64,000 nt of DNA from Chaenocephalus aceratus (lineage: Eukaryota > Chordata > Actinopteri > Perciformes > Channichthyidae): NCBI GenBank assembly GCA_023974075.1, contig CM043798.1:21269441-21333440 (forward strand), read 5' to 3'. A model generated the notes under the pieces. That model was not told the origin of the DNA, did not search any database, and saw nothing but the letters and a program-made list of their open reading frames with translations. This document shows, one piece after another, positions 10,550-20,472 of this stretch (position 1 is its first letter; every line of letters begins with the position of its first letter). A program made the position numbers and the translations under genes.

Positions 10550-10786
10550 TTAAAGAAAAATGTACTTGTCCACATTGCTTGCCGAAAGGGCAGATCTGCT
10601 GGCACTAGCAATGTCTCCTGCTGTGGAGAACACCCTCTCGCTAGGGACAGAGGTAGCAGATACAGCCAGGTAGCGCTTTGCTAACATGGCAACATAAGGA
10701 TATTTGCCGTTTGTAATAGCTTTGGCTCGGTCTGAAGTTTTTGCGAGTGGTGGAGGCTTAAATGCTAGCGGGAGTTGGGTTTGCAC
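10550..10786 (-). pseudogene. hAT C-terminal dimerisation domain remnant
   Basis: On the minus strand the frame ends YLAVSATSVPSERVFSTAG followed by DIASASRSALSASNVDKYIFL. The SVPSERVFS block is the conserved core of the hAT family dimerisation region. It lies directly next to the BED segment, confirming an internal deletion. A normal transposase would have several hundred residues between them. Confidence 0.8.
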
Positions 10787-11031
10787 TTCAGTCTTTTGGT
10801 ACCGGTGAGATTCACGTTCGGGTGATGCCTTTTCAAATGAGTGTGCAAGTTTGATGTATTGCCAGCCGCGTAACCAATTTTAGTTGAACAATGCCGACAA
10901 ACAGCTTTGGTGCGGTCCACCTGTCTTTGTCCGTCATCCTTGTACGTAACTGCGAAACCAAAATGTTCCCAAACCGGAGACTTCAATGATGCTGGAGGAT
11001 TTTCGAGCTCAACTTTATCTGCGTTCGCCAT
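10765..11031 (-). pseudogene. BED-type zinc finger of hAT transposase
   Basis: The frame begins MANADKVELENPPASLKSPV and contains CRHC (first ligand pair) and HTHLKRHH (second pair). All four zinc ligands look intact. BED fingers bind transposon ends or host DNA. The frame ends soon after NLTGTKRLKCK, where the transposase body should follow; after a shift the next recognisable piece is the C-terminal dimerisation domain. This is an internally deleted transposase, perhaps able to make only a DNA-binding peptide. Confidence 0.75.
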
Positions 11032-11320
11032 TTCGACAGTTCCTCAAATTACTGACTACATTTGAACGCATTCCTCTGACCAGCTCGTCCAATGAATTGA
11101 CTTGCTCGCTCTATGCGTTGAACACAATGGGAGCAAATTACTCTGAATGCTGCGACGCAGCACCTGAGATTACTTTCAAGAAGTTGTTCACGTTCTCAAT
11201 TTTTTACGTTTAACGTTATATTCGTTCGGTACACTTCGGTACACACGTGTACCGAACCGAAGGGCCTGTACCGAATAATTTCGGTACGGGTACGTGTACC
11301 GTTACACCCCTAATACAAAT

Positions 11321-11725
11321 CAAGAGAAGACTTCAACCAACACAACAAGAAGAAAGAACCACAGTGGCTACTTCCAACAGAGTAATACTTGGTGAAGGTA
11401 ACACACAAACAGCTGCTATAATACCAGTCTGGCTTTCATCCACATGTCAACCAGCAGAAGAAATCCTTGTATACGCTCTGTTGGATTCTCAAAGTGACAC
11501 AACAAGTGAAGTAGCTGAGGCTTTGGAAGCAAGTAAACCACAAGTCAAGCTCAAGCTATCTACTATGACCTCAAGATCCACAGTTATAAGCGCTCAAAGA
11601 GTGAACAACTTACAAGTCAGAGGCTTTTACTCCGGTAAAAAGATTCCCTTACCACCTGTCGATATGGTGAATGTACTTACCTTTGCGCCATTAACAAGTC
11701 AAATGAAGTCCATTGCTGTCTGGTA
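11321..11725 (+). pseudogene. BEL/Pao aspartic protease (DUF1758-type) segment
   Basis: After the hAT insertion the BEL frame resumes with IIPVWLSST and then YALLDSQSDTT, the active-site region of the retroviral-type protease found in BEL elements (the DSQS aspartate is the catalytic residue). The protease matures the polyprotein. The frame ends at TAA 11724. The following reverse transcriptase is missing. Confidence 0.7.
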
Positions 11726-11934
11726 ATGGGAAAGTCTAGAGTTTCAGCAACCAAAGTTACAACTATACCAAGACTGGAACTCTCTGCTGCAGTTATTGCA
11801 GTGAGAACCAGCGACATGCTCAGGAAAGTGTTGGAAATCCAAGACCTTAAAGAATTATTTTGGACAGATTCAAATGTTGTTCTTGGCTACATAAACAATG
11901 ACGCCAGAAGGTTTCAAGTGTTCGTAGCTAAACG
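11726..11934 (+). pseudogene. BEL/Pao A17 / RNase H region fragment
   Basis: The frame reads KSRVSATKVTTIPRLELSAA, then LFWTDSNVVLGYINND and RRFQVFVAKRI. These are standard BEL pol motifs at the RNase H-like region between reverse transcriptase and integrase; WTDS carries an acidic residue. The segment ends where the solo LTR inserts at 11940, and the next codons of the same protein resume after 12364. Confidence 0.8.
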
Positions 11935-11939
11935 CATAC

Positions 11940-12359
11940 TGTCAAGATCTGTCTGTGTTGTGTTTTGTCTTGTCTAGATCTGTCTTTAGTTTTCTGTCTG
12001 CGTTGTGTCTTGTCTAGATCTGTCTTTGGTTTTCTGTCTGCGTTGTGTTTTGTCTTGTTTAGATCTGTCTGTGGTTCCCTGTCGTTAGTTTCCCTGGTGT
12101 GTCGAATTTACCCGATTGTGTTCACCTGGTGTCCCTGTGTTTTCTCCTCCCTCCTCACCTGTGTCTTGTTTGTATGATTAGTCTTGTGTGTATTTAAGTT
12201 CTGGTTTTTCTGTCTGTCTTTGTCGGTTCGTCTTGTGATATGGCTTGTTCCTCGGTGAGTGCTCTGTTTAGTCTTTATTTAATATATAGCCTTGAAATAA
12301 AGGAGTTTTTTGTCACTTTAATCTGCATTTGGGTCCTGCTTCCTACACACACCGTAACA
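11940..12359 (+). mobile_element. Solo LTR, 420 bp, of a Ty3-like element
   Basis: The segment begins TGTCAAGATC and ends CACCGTAACA, the TG..CA form of an LTR. The 5-bp sequence CATAC lies on both sides (11935-11939 and 12360-12364). AATAAA lies at about 12296. The 3' part (CCTTGAAATAAAGGA, then CTGCATTTGGGTCCT) is shared with the LTR fragment at 24567-24670, so both belong to one family. Internal TGTCTTGTCTAGATCTGTCT repeats occur near 11960-12070. It inserted into the BEL element; the inner part was lost by LTR recombination. Confidence 0.88.
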
Positions 12360-12364
12360 CATAC

Positions 12365-13780
12365 AGAGAATCAAGTCAAGCACGAAGCCTGAAACAATGG
12401 GCTTATGTTGCTTCAGAGACAATCCAGAAGATCATGCCTCTCAAGGTTTAACTGCAAAGCAACTGAAGACTTCAAACTGGTTCACAGGACCAACGTTTAT
12501 TTGGCAAAAGGGACCTACCTGTAAGAGGAATGCAAGGTGGGAGAAATCAATGAGGATGATCCTGAAATTCGCAAGGCTATAGTGTGCAACACAAAGGCAA
12601 AGGAAGACAGGTCATTATTGGATCGCGTACAGAAATTCTCTGATCGGTCAAGGGTAGTAAGAGCAGTTGCAAGACTGAAACGACATGCCAAAGAACAACC
12701 AAGGTGTGAAACAAAGAACCAATGAATGTACAACCATCGAAGAAAGGAAAGAAGCAGAAACTCTTCATCATCCAGCTAGTTCAAAAGGAGTCCTTCTCAG
12801 ATGAGCTAAAGAGCTTGAAACAAATGAAAGCAGTTCCAAGGCCAAAGACAGTAACATGTGCAAGCTGAATCCATTCCTGGATGAAGAAGGTATCCTGAGA
12901 GTGAGGAGGACGCTTAAGTCAAGCTTCATTACACCCACATGTTAAGCATCCGGCTATACTGCCAAAGAAAAAATCATGTATCAGCTTTGCTTATCAAGCA
13001 CCTTCACGAAAGACAACATCATCAGGGACGTGGAATGACGATAAACGAACTGCGAGCTAATGGATGGTGGATCCTGGGATGCAGCAGTGCGGTCTTGGCG
13101 CACATCTTTAAATGTGTCATGTGCAGAAAGTACAGAAGACGTCCTGAAGAGCAAAGAATGGGTGACTTACCTCACGACAGAACGGAAACCAGTCCGCCCT
13201 TTACCTATACTGGCATAGACTGCTTCGGTCCGATCTATGTCAAGGACGGAACGAAGGATCTCAAAAAGATGGTCTCTTACTTACCTGTTTGTGTTCAAGA
13301 GCCATACATATAGAGATGATCGACGACATGACTACTGATGCATTTATCAATGCTTTAAGAGCATGCATGGCCATTAGAGGTAATGTTCGTCAATTGAGAT
13401 GTGACCAAGGCACTCATTTGTTGGTGCAAGAAGAGAGTTTGCAGAACTCATGAAAGGAATGAATCAAGAAAGAGTGAAGGATCTAGGATGTGAGTTTCTT
13501 ATGAACCCTCCAGCTGCAAGTCACATGGGTGGTGTCTGGGAAAGGCAAATAATAACTATAAGAACTGTTCTTACAGCTATTCTGGATAAATCAGCACAAA
13601 GGCTTGACAGCACCTCCCTAAGGACTTTCCTGTATGAAGTCATGGCTATCATTAACAGCAGACCACTCACAGCAGAACATTTGAATGATCCATCCGGACC
13701 CGAACATTTAACTCCAAACCACATACTCACAATGAAGTCCACAATCATTCTTCCTCCACCTGGTCAATTGTAAAAGAAGA
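12365..13780 (+). pseudogene. BEL/Pao integrase region, broken
   Basis: The segment has several frame breaks (near 12936, 13300 and 13430). From 12939 the frame gives LLIKHLHERQHHQG and CVMCRK, the HHCC zinc-binding domain, and then YTGIDCFGP with the first catalytic Asp. CDQGTHLL near 13400 carries the second Asp and GGVWERQI near 13530 the Glu, completing a DDE set. LTPNHILTMKSTIILPPPG ends the integrase as in other BEL elements. The residues are present, but the frame is disrupted, so no active enzyme is expected. Confidence 0.85.
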
Positions 13781-14135
13781 TCTTTACCTTAAGAAGAGGT
13801 GGTGCAGAGTGCAGTATCTGGCTAATGAGTTTTGGACAAAATGGAAGAAAGAATATCGTTTGAACTTACAACCAAGACAAAAGTGGCATAAAGACAGAAG
13901 AACGTGAAGGTCAACGACATCGTCCTTCTACAGGATGATCTGACACCTCGTAATGAATGGAAGCTGGCCAAAATCACAGAAGTCTTTCCAGGGTCAGATA
14001 GTAGGGTCAGAAACTAAAGACTGGTTAGCCAAAACCACAATGACAAAAAGGGGAAGACCCACAATTAGGACTGTGTTCCATGAAAGACCTGTACACAAGG
14101 TTGTTTACTCTGCTCGATGCAGAATAAGGTGTTAA
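13781..14135 (+). pseudogene. BEL/Pao C-terminal DUF5641-like tail
   Basis: Broken frames after the integrase contain WCRVQYLANEFWTKWKKEY and then LNLQ, followed by VNDIVLLQDD and NEWKLAKI. This is the usual C-terminal region of BEL pol (DUF5641), thought to contact DNA. Frameshifts occur near 13840 and 13930. Confidence 0.75.
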
Positions 14136-14261
14136 TGTGTTGCCTGTGATTCCATGTAAATGTGTTATCTACAGGTAATTTCCATTTCAAAGGGTAAAGT
14201 GTTACTTTGTACAAACATCTTTTGTGTGAAATCTCACGAGTAATGTGTGATTTGGTGGGAG

Positions 14262-14792
14262 TGTAAGTGCAGCCTTACATGTTCATAATTTAACTGTAAT
14301 ATGTATTTTCTAAGTGTAATGATCATTATTGTTGTAATATTTCATGCGTGCAATATTAGTCTTTTAATTTGAAGTCCAAGCTCACGTCTCGTTATGCTGT
14401 TTCTCGCGTGAGTTAGAGAGCGAGAACATGAGAAGCACCCTCAGAGTAAGATGCCACAGATACTTACAGCGCCGTTAGTTTGTATTCAATTTCTTATACA
14501 TATAAGTTGTTGAAGAGAACTGAAGAATACTTCCCTCTGTTTTCAGAGCATGCAGCCCAACGAGGTATGTTGTTGTGTTTGTATTAGTTTTATGTTTATT
14601 ACCTTGCTAGTCATCTCACATGCTGTGCATGTTATTGTGTGTCTAACAAAAACTATGTTTGTAATTTATACTGTTTGTTTGTGTAGTTTTCACGGTGGAT
14701 TCGAAGAGGAATAAAACCCGTAATGAGAAAAGCCACTTGTGTCTTGCCTGTGCTTCGAGGGAATTACAGTGAAAATCTCTGAATAATCAACA
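14262..14792 (+). mobile_element. BEL/Pao 3' LTR, about 531 bp
   Basis: A purine tract TTGGTGGGAG is followed by TGTAAGTGCAG at 14262, and the segment ends CTCTGAATAATCAACA. AATAAA lies near 14710. No matching 5' LTR exists in the window, so the boundaries rest on the TG..CA form and the position after the pol tail. Confidence 0.7.
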
Positions 14793-17154
14793 CAATGTAC
14801 AGAGCAGTGTTTTAGGAGACAATCATTTAAATATACCATCTAAATTGTTGATGCAGGGAGTAAAGAATGTGGCTAAACTTGGCCAGTAGTAGCATCTACG
14901 AAAATATAATGTTAGCCATATTAACTATATGTGTAGGATCCACAGTATGTTATTATAATTTGAAATGTTATGAAGTAAGGTTCTAACAACCTAAAATTAA
15001 GTACATTGATTAGACAAGAAGGACTTCAAAGATGGAGAGAGATCTTCAGCAGCCTTCCTGTACTGCCCTCTAGTGGCATTATTAACAATTCTTCAAAATA
15101 TTTATGCAAGAAAGTATTCAAGGAAACTTAAGAGTTGTTTTTATTTTCTTTGCAACAGCCGTAGTAACACTATAATGCAAGATAGCCCCTTGGAGAATAA
15201 GCTACATGGGACATAGTGTGATTGTTTATCAATTCTCATCATGTAAATTGTAAATGGTGACTCAACTAACAGTAACATATTCATAAACTTGATTTAGTAT
15301 ACTCTCTTTTCATACCATAAACCCCTTTCCCTTCAGAGTTTATTTGTGTTATCGCTGAAAAAAAGCTGGCATGGAGAAGTTAATTTCCTCTGTGTTCCTG
15401 TGTGTGTCCTCTATGTGGTTGCATTTGTGTGTAACTTGCATATCTGTGTGTGTTCATTGTATTCATGTAGCTGTTCATGTGCATTGTACACTGTTTGTCC
15501 TTTTTCTGTATATGGTGCCTCATATGTCTGTATATTATTTGACACTAATTGAGGTGCTGCATGTCGGTGTTGAGCGTGGGCATTCGTGTTTGTGTGTTGT
15601 GTTTGTGAGTCTGGCAGGCAGCATTGTTCCCAGCAGTGGTGAAGGACACATCTCCATGGCCTGTGTACCTTTCCTCTGCATGCTGCTATAAATAGCTTAC
15701 AATGTTTTGCAGTGTGTGTGTATATGTGTGTGTTTAGATGTGTTTATTACTTTCACTTTCAGAGATGCTTGCCAAGGGAAGGTGAAAGAGAGACATAGAG
15801 AAAAGATTGTTAGAAGAAATGAGGAAGATACACACACATTTTAATTTTTAAAAAGACCACCACAACACCACCTTGATACTGTCATCTAAAAATGTTGCAG
15901 TGCTATCAAAGGTGCACCCATATATCGGGTAGTTGATGTAAAGAAAAGTAATCCAAAATAATTTTTGACAAGTGATTAATGTAAGTAATTTTGATGGCAA
16001 AGAAGCCAGACGTGATGGTTTCAGGTTGTCAAATTACTTCTTTGACATTTCCTTATGTTATGATAGATTTAAAATGTTCGGTTTTGTGCACTGTTGATCG
16101 GACAAAACAATCCATTTAATGATGTCTCATTATAGTGTTGGAATAGGCTTTTTTCCTGTTTTATATAGTAACTATTAATTGACAATGATTGAGAAGAAAC
16201 TTATTGCTGCCCTATAGTATTCATGCCGAGACTAGAATTATTATCCATAAATCACCATGCACTGAAGTAGGCCTGAAATTGATAGGAAAAGACTCAGTAT
16301 AGTAAGAGAGCTTTAATTAAGTAGCTACAGTAGGCTTTCTTGAGTAAATAGAGCCTACATGAAAACGTTCCACGACTGAGTAAATGTTTTCCCGGTTACT
16401 TTCTGTGTTGTATTCGTATATATTGTAATCACCGTCATCATTTCCTCATTGACTTTATCCACAGTTGTGAAGCAGCGCCCCCATTAATAGCAACTTGTGG
16501 AAATGGGAACCAGCGTGTGTGGTCAAACCTATGGGTCAAACATGGTATTGCAGCCTTGCAGTTGAGGCATTCATCCCAAGCCTACCGAAGATGAGCCAGG
16601 TGAATGTCCTTTGATTAGTATTCGACAATAAGTTATCTCAGTATAACAAAAACTGGGAAATGTAAAACTTCTGCACCATGAAGGAAAGGATAACAACCTT
16701 CTGCGTCTTCAGATAGTGTGAGTAACATTTAAAAAATATATATATATTTTTGCCTTTCTGATGTTTAAATTGACTTTTTGACTTCAAATAAATACAGCTT
16801 TGTATTACAGGGGACAATATGGACACACGTCTCTTCTTATGAGTCTAGCCATGTAAACCAATGGTAACTAAACTGGAAAAGTAAGCAAACTCTTTTTTGT
16901 GTGGATGTTAGTATACCTTCCTTGCAACTGTCACCCAGAATATCCCTGTATTATAAGGTCGTTGTATTGGATACTTTTGCGTAGCATCATATTTTTTTTC
17001 TAATGTTATTATTTTGAAGCTCTCAAAAAGTGTGCTATTAAATATCAACATGTTTTCAGCAATTTACTATTTCGATTATAATTAGTTTTAAATCTATAAC
17101 ATATATTGGTCAATGATGCTGACAAGTCTAGTGATTCTAGTCAGTGTCTTTTAC
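14793..17154. other. Unassigned intergenic sequence
   Basis: This is AT-rich sequence with no gene or repeat family that I recognise. Short open frames at 15346-15691 are TG-rich low-complexity readings and are not supported as genes. An (AT)n patch lies near 16735-16748. Confidence 0.5.
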
Positions 17155-17345
17155 ATTACATTACATTTCATTTAGCTGACGCTTTTTATCCAAGCGACTT
17201 ACAATTACCAATTACAGGGACATTCTCCCTGGGGCTAAGTGCCTTACTGGAGTGGTGATGTTCCTGGCGGGATTTGAACTCACAACCTTCCAATCTTCAG
17301 CCACCTCACTAGACCACCACTACCCTACAGACCACCACTACTCTA
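17155..17345 (+). repeat. Common teleost interspersed repeat (TTTAGCTGACGC type)
   Basis: The sequence ACATTTCATTTAGCTGACGC, followed by TTTTTATCCAAGCGACTTAC and then GGGATTTGAACTCACAACC, matches a very abundant fish dispersed repeat that I know by sight. The family name is not certain. GACCACCACTA is duplicated near the 3' end. Confidence 0.6.
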
Positions 17346-18737
17346 CTTGATTAGAATGGAGGACACTGGTCTCTGCTGCATGATTTAAAGATATTTTCTA
17401 ATTTCAGGGTCATCAGTGAGCCGAAATCTAAAATATCTGTCCTAAAGACATTCAACAAAAATCATTCCTGAGTGAACTACATTCTTTAGTTACCAGTACT
17501 CCTGAACTGAGTCCTGAGTGAAACAAAATGACTGAAAATGCTCATGTGCCTCGTGTTAGAATATCCTGTAGTTATATTTTCTACTTCATCTTATTTTCAA
17601 ATTGCACTTTCATCTGATTTACAAGTATGGCTTCACCTCATGGGCGTAGGAAGCATCCTGAATGTGGGGGGGACATTTTTAACGGGGGGTTTGGGGATCC
17701 CCCCCACGAAAAAAAAAAAAATAGATTCCTGTATTCTGGTGCATTTTGGTGGTTTGATACTTTTATGTGGCTTATACTAGCATGAGGAAAATGATGGGTA
17801 CATTTTGTAATTTCATCCAGCAGTAAAGAAAGGAAACATATTTGATTATTAATTCAGAGCCGTCTTTGAATTAATAAAAAGCAGTTTAAATGTCCATTTT
17901 TTGTACATTTATATACAACAATAAATATTTGTGAGTGCATTGGGAGATATTGTTGTGGAGAGTCATTTATATATAAATCGCAAAATACATTTGTGAATCC
18001 TTCTGTGAGCATTTATTAATATTGAGACTGATCTGACTCCATACAGATGTTAAGTTCACCTAGGAATGGTATCATTGACTTAAATGTTCAAATAAATGTT
18101 GCTCTTCTGTCTATATTGGTCACATGATGCCCCTTGACTGAAATGCTTCCTGTTCAATATCCCCACTGATTTCCTTAACATTCTGGGATGAGAGTCCAAA
18201 TCACAATTTACTCTAAACTGTCATATCCCTTTCATCACTCACCTCAGCAATGGACCTCTCTCCACTGTCCCTGTATTCTGCCTCTGACTCACTCTCAAGC
18301 GCCTAGATGTCAAGAGAGGTGGTGAAGTGATCATTATTTATTGAGCAGTATACTCTTTCACATTGAATCATAACAAGTCATACTGAATGTAAATACAAGT
18401 ACAACTGACTCTAAAGTAAGTCCCAGTCTGTGATATTGGACATTTTGAAGACACAAAGTCCCAAGCAGTAGGTAGAATATTAGCTAGTCTATGTAATGTG
18501 TACAGAAAATAAATAGTTAACTGAATACTGGGATGGAAATTGCCTATAAGCACTCAGTAAAACATAAACACACACAAAAAGCTTCTGAATGAGAAGAAGT
18601 ATAATTAAAACATAATGCACATTACCATTTTCAGAGAGAGTACCTAAATTAAAGAACTCAGAAAATAATCTCTTATCGAACTGAGGCTCCAGTAAAACAC
18701 ACTGACTGCGTCTCTACAGTAAATCATGGTGTTTACA
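17346..18737. other. Unassigned intergenic sequence
   Basis: No gene was recognised. A G-rich then C-rich stretch with an A13 tract (about 17660-17725) resembles the end of a fish repeat, but I could not name it. Confidence 0.45.
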
Positions 18738-18770
18738 TAGGGTTGCCAACCGTCCCGTATTAGCCGGGAC
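18738..18770 (+). repeat. Fragment of an older repeat (GGGTTGCCAACCGTCCCG)
   Basis: The sequence GGGTTGCCAACCGTCCCG reads like the end of a known type of fish transposon. It is cut by the P-like element at 18771. GCCGGGAC just before the insertion would be that element's 8-bp target copy, but the other side is lost. Confidence 0.4.
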
Positions 18771-19730
18771 CAGAGCCATATAATAGAAGAGTTATGACAT
18801 CTCCGTTCACTCCAATGGACCACTTTTTTACAGCAATGGCGGATCGTGGAGCCTCTCAATCGTTCCCCGGAAGTTAGCGCCAAGGCTAGTAGAGCTGTAG
18901 AGTTGCAGCATAATAGACCGTTCGTGACGGACTTTTAAAGGTAAGAAGAAGTTTAAAGATTTATATTGCGGATATTATCAGTACATCTGATTCAAATTAA
19001 CATGTGTATTAAAGGATGTCAGTGGATTATCCCTAAATTAGTAGATTTAGGGAACGTTTACAGATAACAGATCAAGCTAGGATACCGGATCAAGTTAGCA
19101 ACACACGTTGAACAGCCTTTCAATTGTAAATTCCGTTCTCTTAATGTCATTTCGTCCAACGTTGTTGAATTATAGAAGAGGGTTTTCTAAACGGGATTGT
19201 ATGCGGGGGTGGAGGGAGTTAAATATTAGATAAATATAACTTTGGTGCGTGTAAGAGTGAGTGTTTTTAGCAGAGCCATATTGTGTCCTTGTGATTATGT
19301 TGATTATTGCCTGTCTGTATAATGTTGCAGCTCAGCTGATTTTGGATTGATGGCAAAGGGAGAGGGACTTAAGTGAGAGTGAAAACACAAGGTAAGTTTA
19401 ATACTACTGTTTTATATAAGTAAGCATACTAAACATGTATTCTATCACTGTATTATATAAGTAATCTTGTTAGTAACCTACTGTATGGCAGGTGGAGGGG
19501 CAGTGATGTTACAGGTGGAGGAGCAAAACTGCAAGACTGCAAACTCACAAGAAAGAGAAATCAAAGTTTGTTCTCCAGAGAAGAGGTTGATTTCACTTCA
19601 ATTTTTTCATATTTTCTAAAGATGTGGAAATGGCACCAAAAAAAAACTTGAGAGCTATAACCAAGACAACTGTAACAACATGAGTAGAGAGCCACCAAGG
19701 TTTTTCAAGTCCCTCTCTTACTCCATTTTG
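18771..19730 (+). mobile_element. P-like transposon, left part only (second copy)
   Basis: This matches 37250-38169 closely, starting CAGAGCCATATAATAGAAG (one change from the other copy's terminal repeat). Shared landmarks are AATGGCGGATCGTGGAGCC, CCCCGGAAGTTAGCG and the splice-donor-like TTTTAAAGGTAAGAAG. Homology stops at CTCCATTTTG (19730), where the LINE begins. There is a small insertion (ATTAAAGG) near 19010 relative to the other copy. No coding part remains. Confidence 0.85.
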
Positions 19731-20472
19731 GGTCCTGCACAATGGCCAGGTTCCAGTGTGCAGGTTATGTATAAAGCCGGGTCACATCTTTAGAGAATGC
19801 CCAGACTTTAAGTGCCACAGGTGTTATGAGCAAGGGCACTATGCCAAGGAGTGCAAGTTTGGAGCTGAGAGGGCTGAGAGAGAGAGGAGAGAGAAAGAGA
19901 GAGAGGAGGAAGACGACGAGGAGGAAGAAGATGAGGAGGAGGAAGAAGAGGGGGGGGAAGGCGACGAGGCGGAGGGGGCAAAGAAAAGACCCCATGAGGA
20001 GATCAGCAGCGAAGATGAAGGTCCAGTGGTGGAGGACATCTCGGGGGCTTCGGTGATGGAAGAGAAAGCACCAAACGTGGAGAAGAGCAAGAAAAGTGCC
20101 AGGCAGGGCGGCGGAGGCGCCGATGGAAGCAGCAGAGGAGCCGAAGGGAGCAGCAGAGGGAGCAGCGGCGGGGGAAAGAAGTGTTGGAGTCCTGAGGAGG
20201 TGGAAGACATCTCGAAGGCTTCCGGAATGGAGGAGGGAGAGCTGGGGGAGGACCCTGGGGGCGCCATGGTCTTCGGGAGCCCTAATGATGAGCAGAGGGG
20301 CCGAGGCACGAGAAGAAACAGGCGCGAGGAGGAGAAGAAGAAGAAGAAGACGACCTCAGCGGAGAACGCCGGGCTGATTGCTAGACGAAAATCGGACAAG
20401 GAGAGGGAGGTGGAGAAAAGGAGAGCGGGTTCAACAGAGGGGGAGCTCGGGAAAGCAACCAGTGAAAGGTAA
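19729..20472 (+). CDS. LINE ORF1 remnant: CCHC zinc-knuckle protein, 5' truncated
   Basis: The frame is open from the truncation point. It shows CRLCIKPGHIFREC and CHRCYEQGHYAKEC, two C-x2-C-x4-H-x4-C knuckles that bind LINE RNA. A long Glu/Asp-rich and then Gly/Ser- and Lys/Arg-rich tail follows, ending at a stop at 20470-20472. The N-terminal half expected of a Tx1 ORF1 is missing. There is no ATG at the left end, so no natural product is expected from this copy. The opposite-strand open frame here is a compositional shadow. Confidence 0.75.
   Translation, partial: WVLHNGQVPVCRLCIKPGHIFRECPDFKCHRCYEQGHYAKECKFGAERAERERREKEREEEDDEEEEDEEEEEEGGEGDEAEGAKKRPHEEISSEDEGPVVEDISGASVMEEKAPNVEKSKKSARQGGGGADGSSRGAEGSSRGSSGGGKKCWSPEEVEDISKASGMEEGELGEDPGGAMVFGSPNDEQRGRGTRRNRREEEKKKKKTTSAENAGLIARRKSDKEREVEKRRAGSTEGELGKATSER

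Larger units (their letters stand above)
10100..11312 (-). mobile_element. Non-autonomous hAT transposon, 1213 bp, with BED and dimerisation remnants
   Basis: The ends are TAGGGGTGTAACGGT and ACCGTTACACCCCTA, a 15-bp perfect inverted repeat. The element is bracketed by an exact 8-bp duplication ATACAAAT at 10092-10099 and 11313-11320, the hallmark of hAT transposition. On the minus strand it encodes only the two ends of a transposase: a BED zinc finger (about 10790-11031) and the C-terminal dimerisation motif SVPSERVFSTAGDI (about 10550-10700). The catalytic middle is gone. A roughly 110-bp segment is duplicated at about 10218-10344 and 10377-10493. It sits inside the BEL element. Confidence 0.93.
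8229..14792 (+). mobile_element. BEL/Pao LTR retrotransposon, defective, with 3' LTR
   Basis: A single element can be followed on the plus strand: gag coiled coil, gag core with the SDWKLSFE motif, zinc knuckles, DUF1758-type protease, a fragment of the A17/RNase H region, integrase, DUF5641-like tail and a 531-bp LTR. It is split by three insertions (about 9172-9280, 10100-11312, 11940-12359). The reverse transcriptase core is missing between about 11700 and 11730. No 5' LTR is present; the left side abuts the duplicated block at 8228. The element is dead. Confidence 0.85.

Noticed and set aside
15346..15691. Open frames of 68 and 106 codons
   Set aside because: They are TG-rich, overlap in two frames, have no domain or splice support and lie in AT-rich intergenic sequence.
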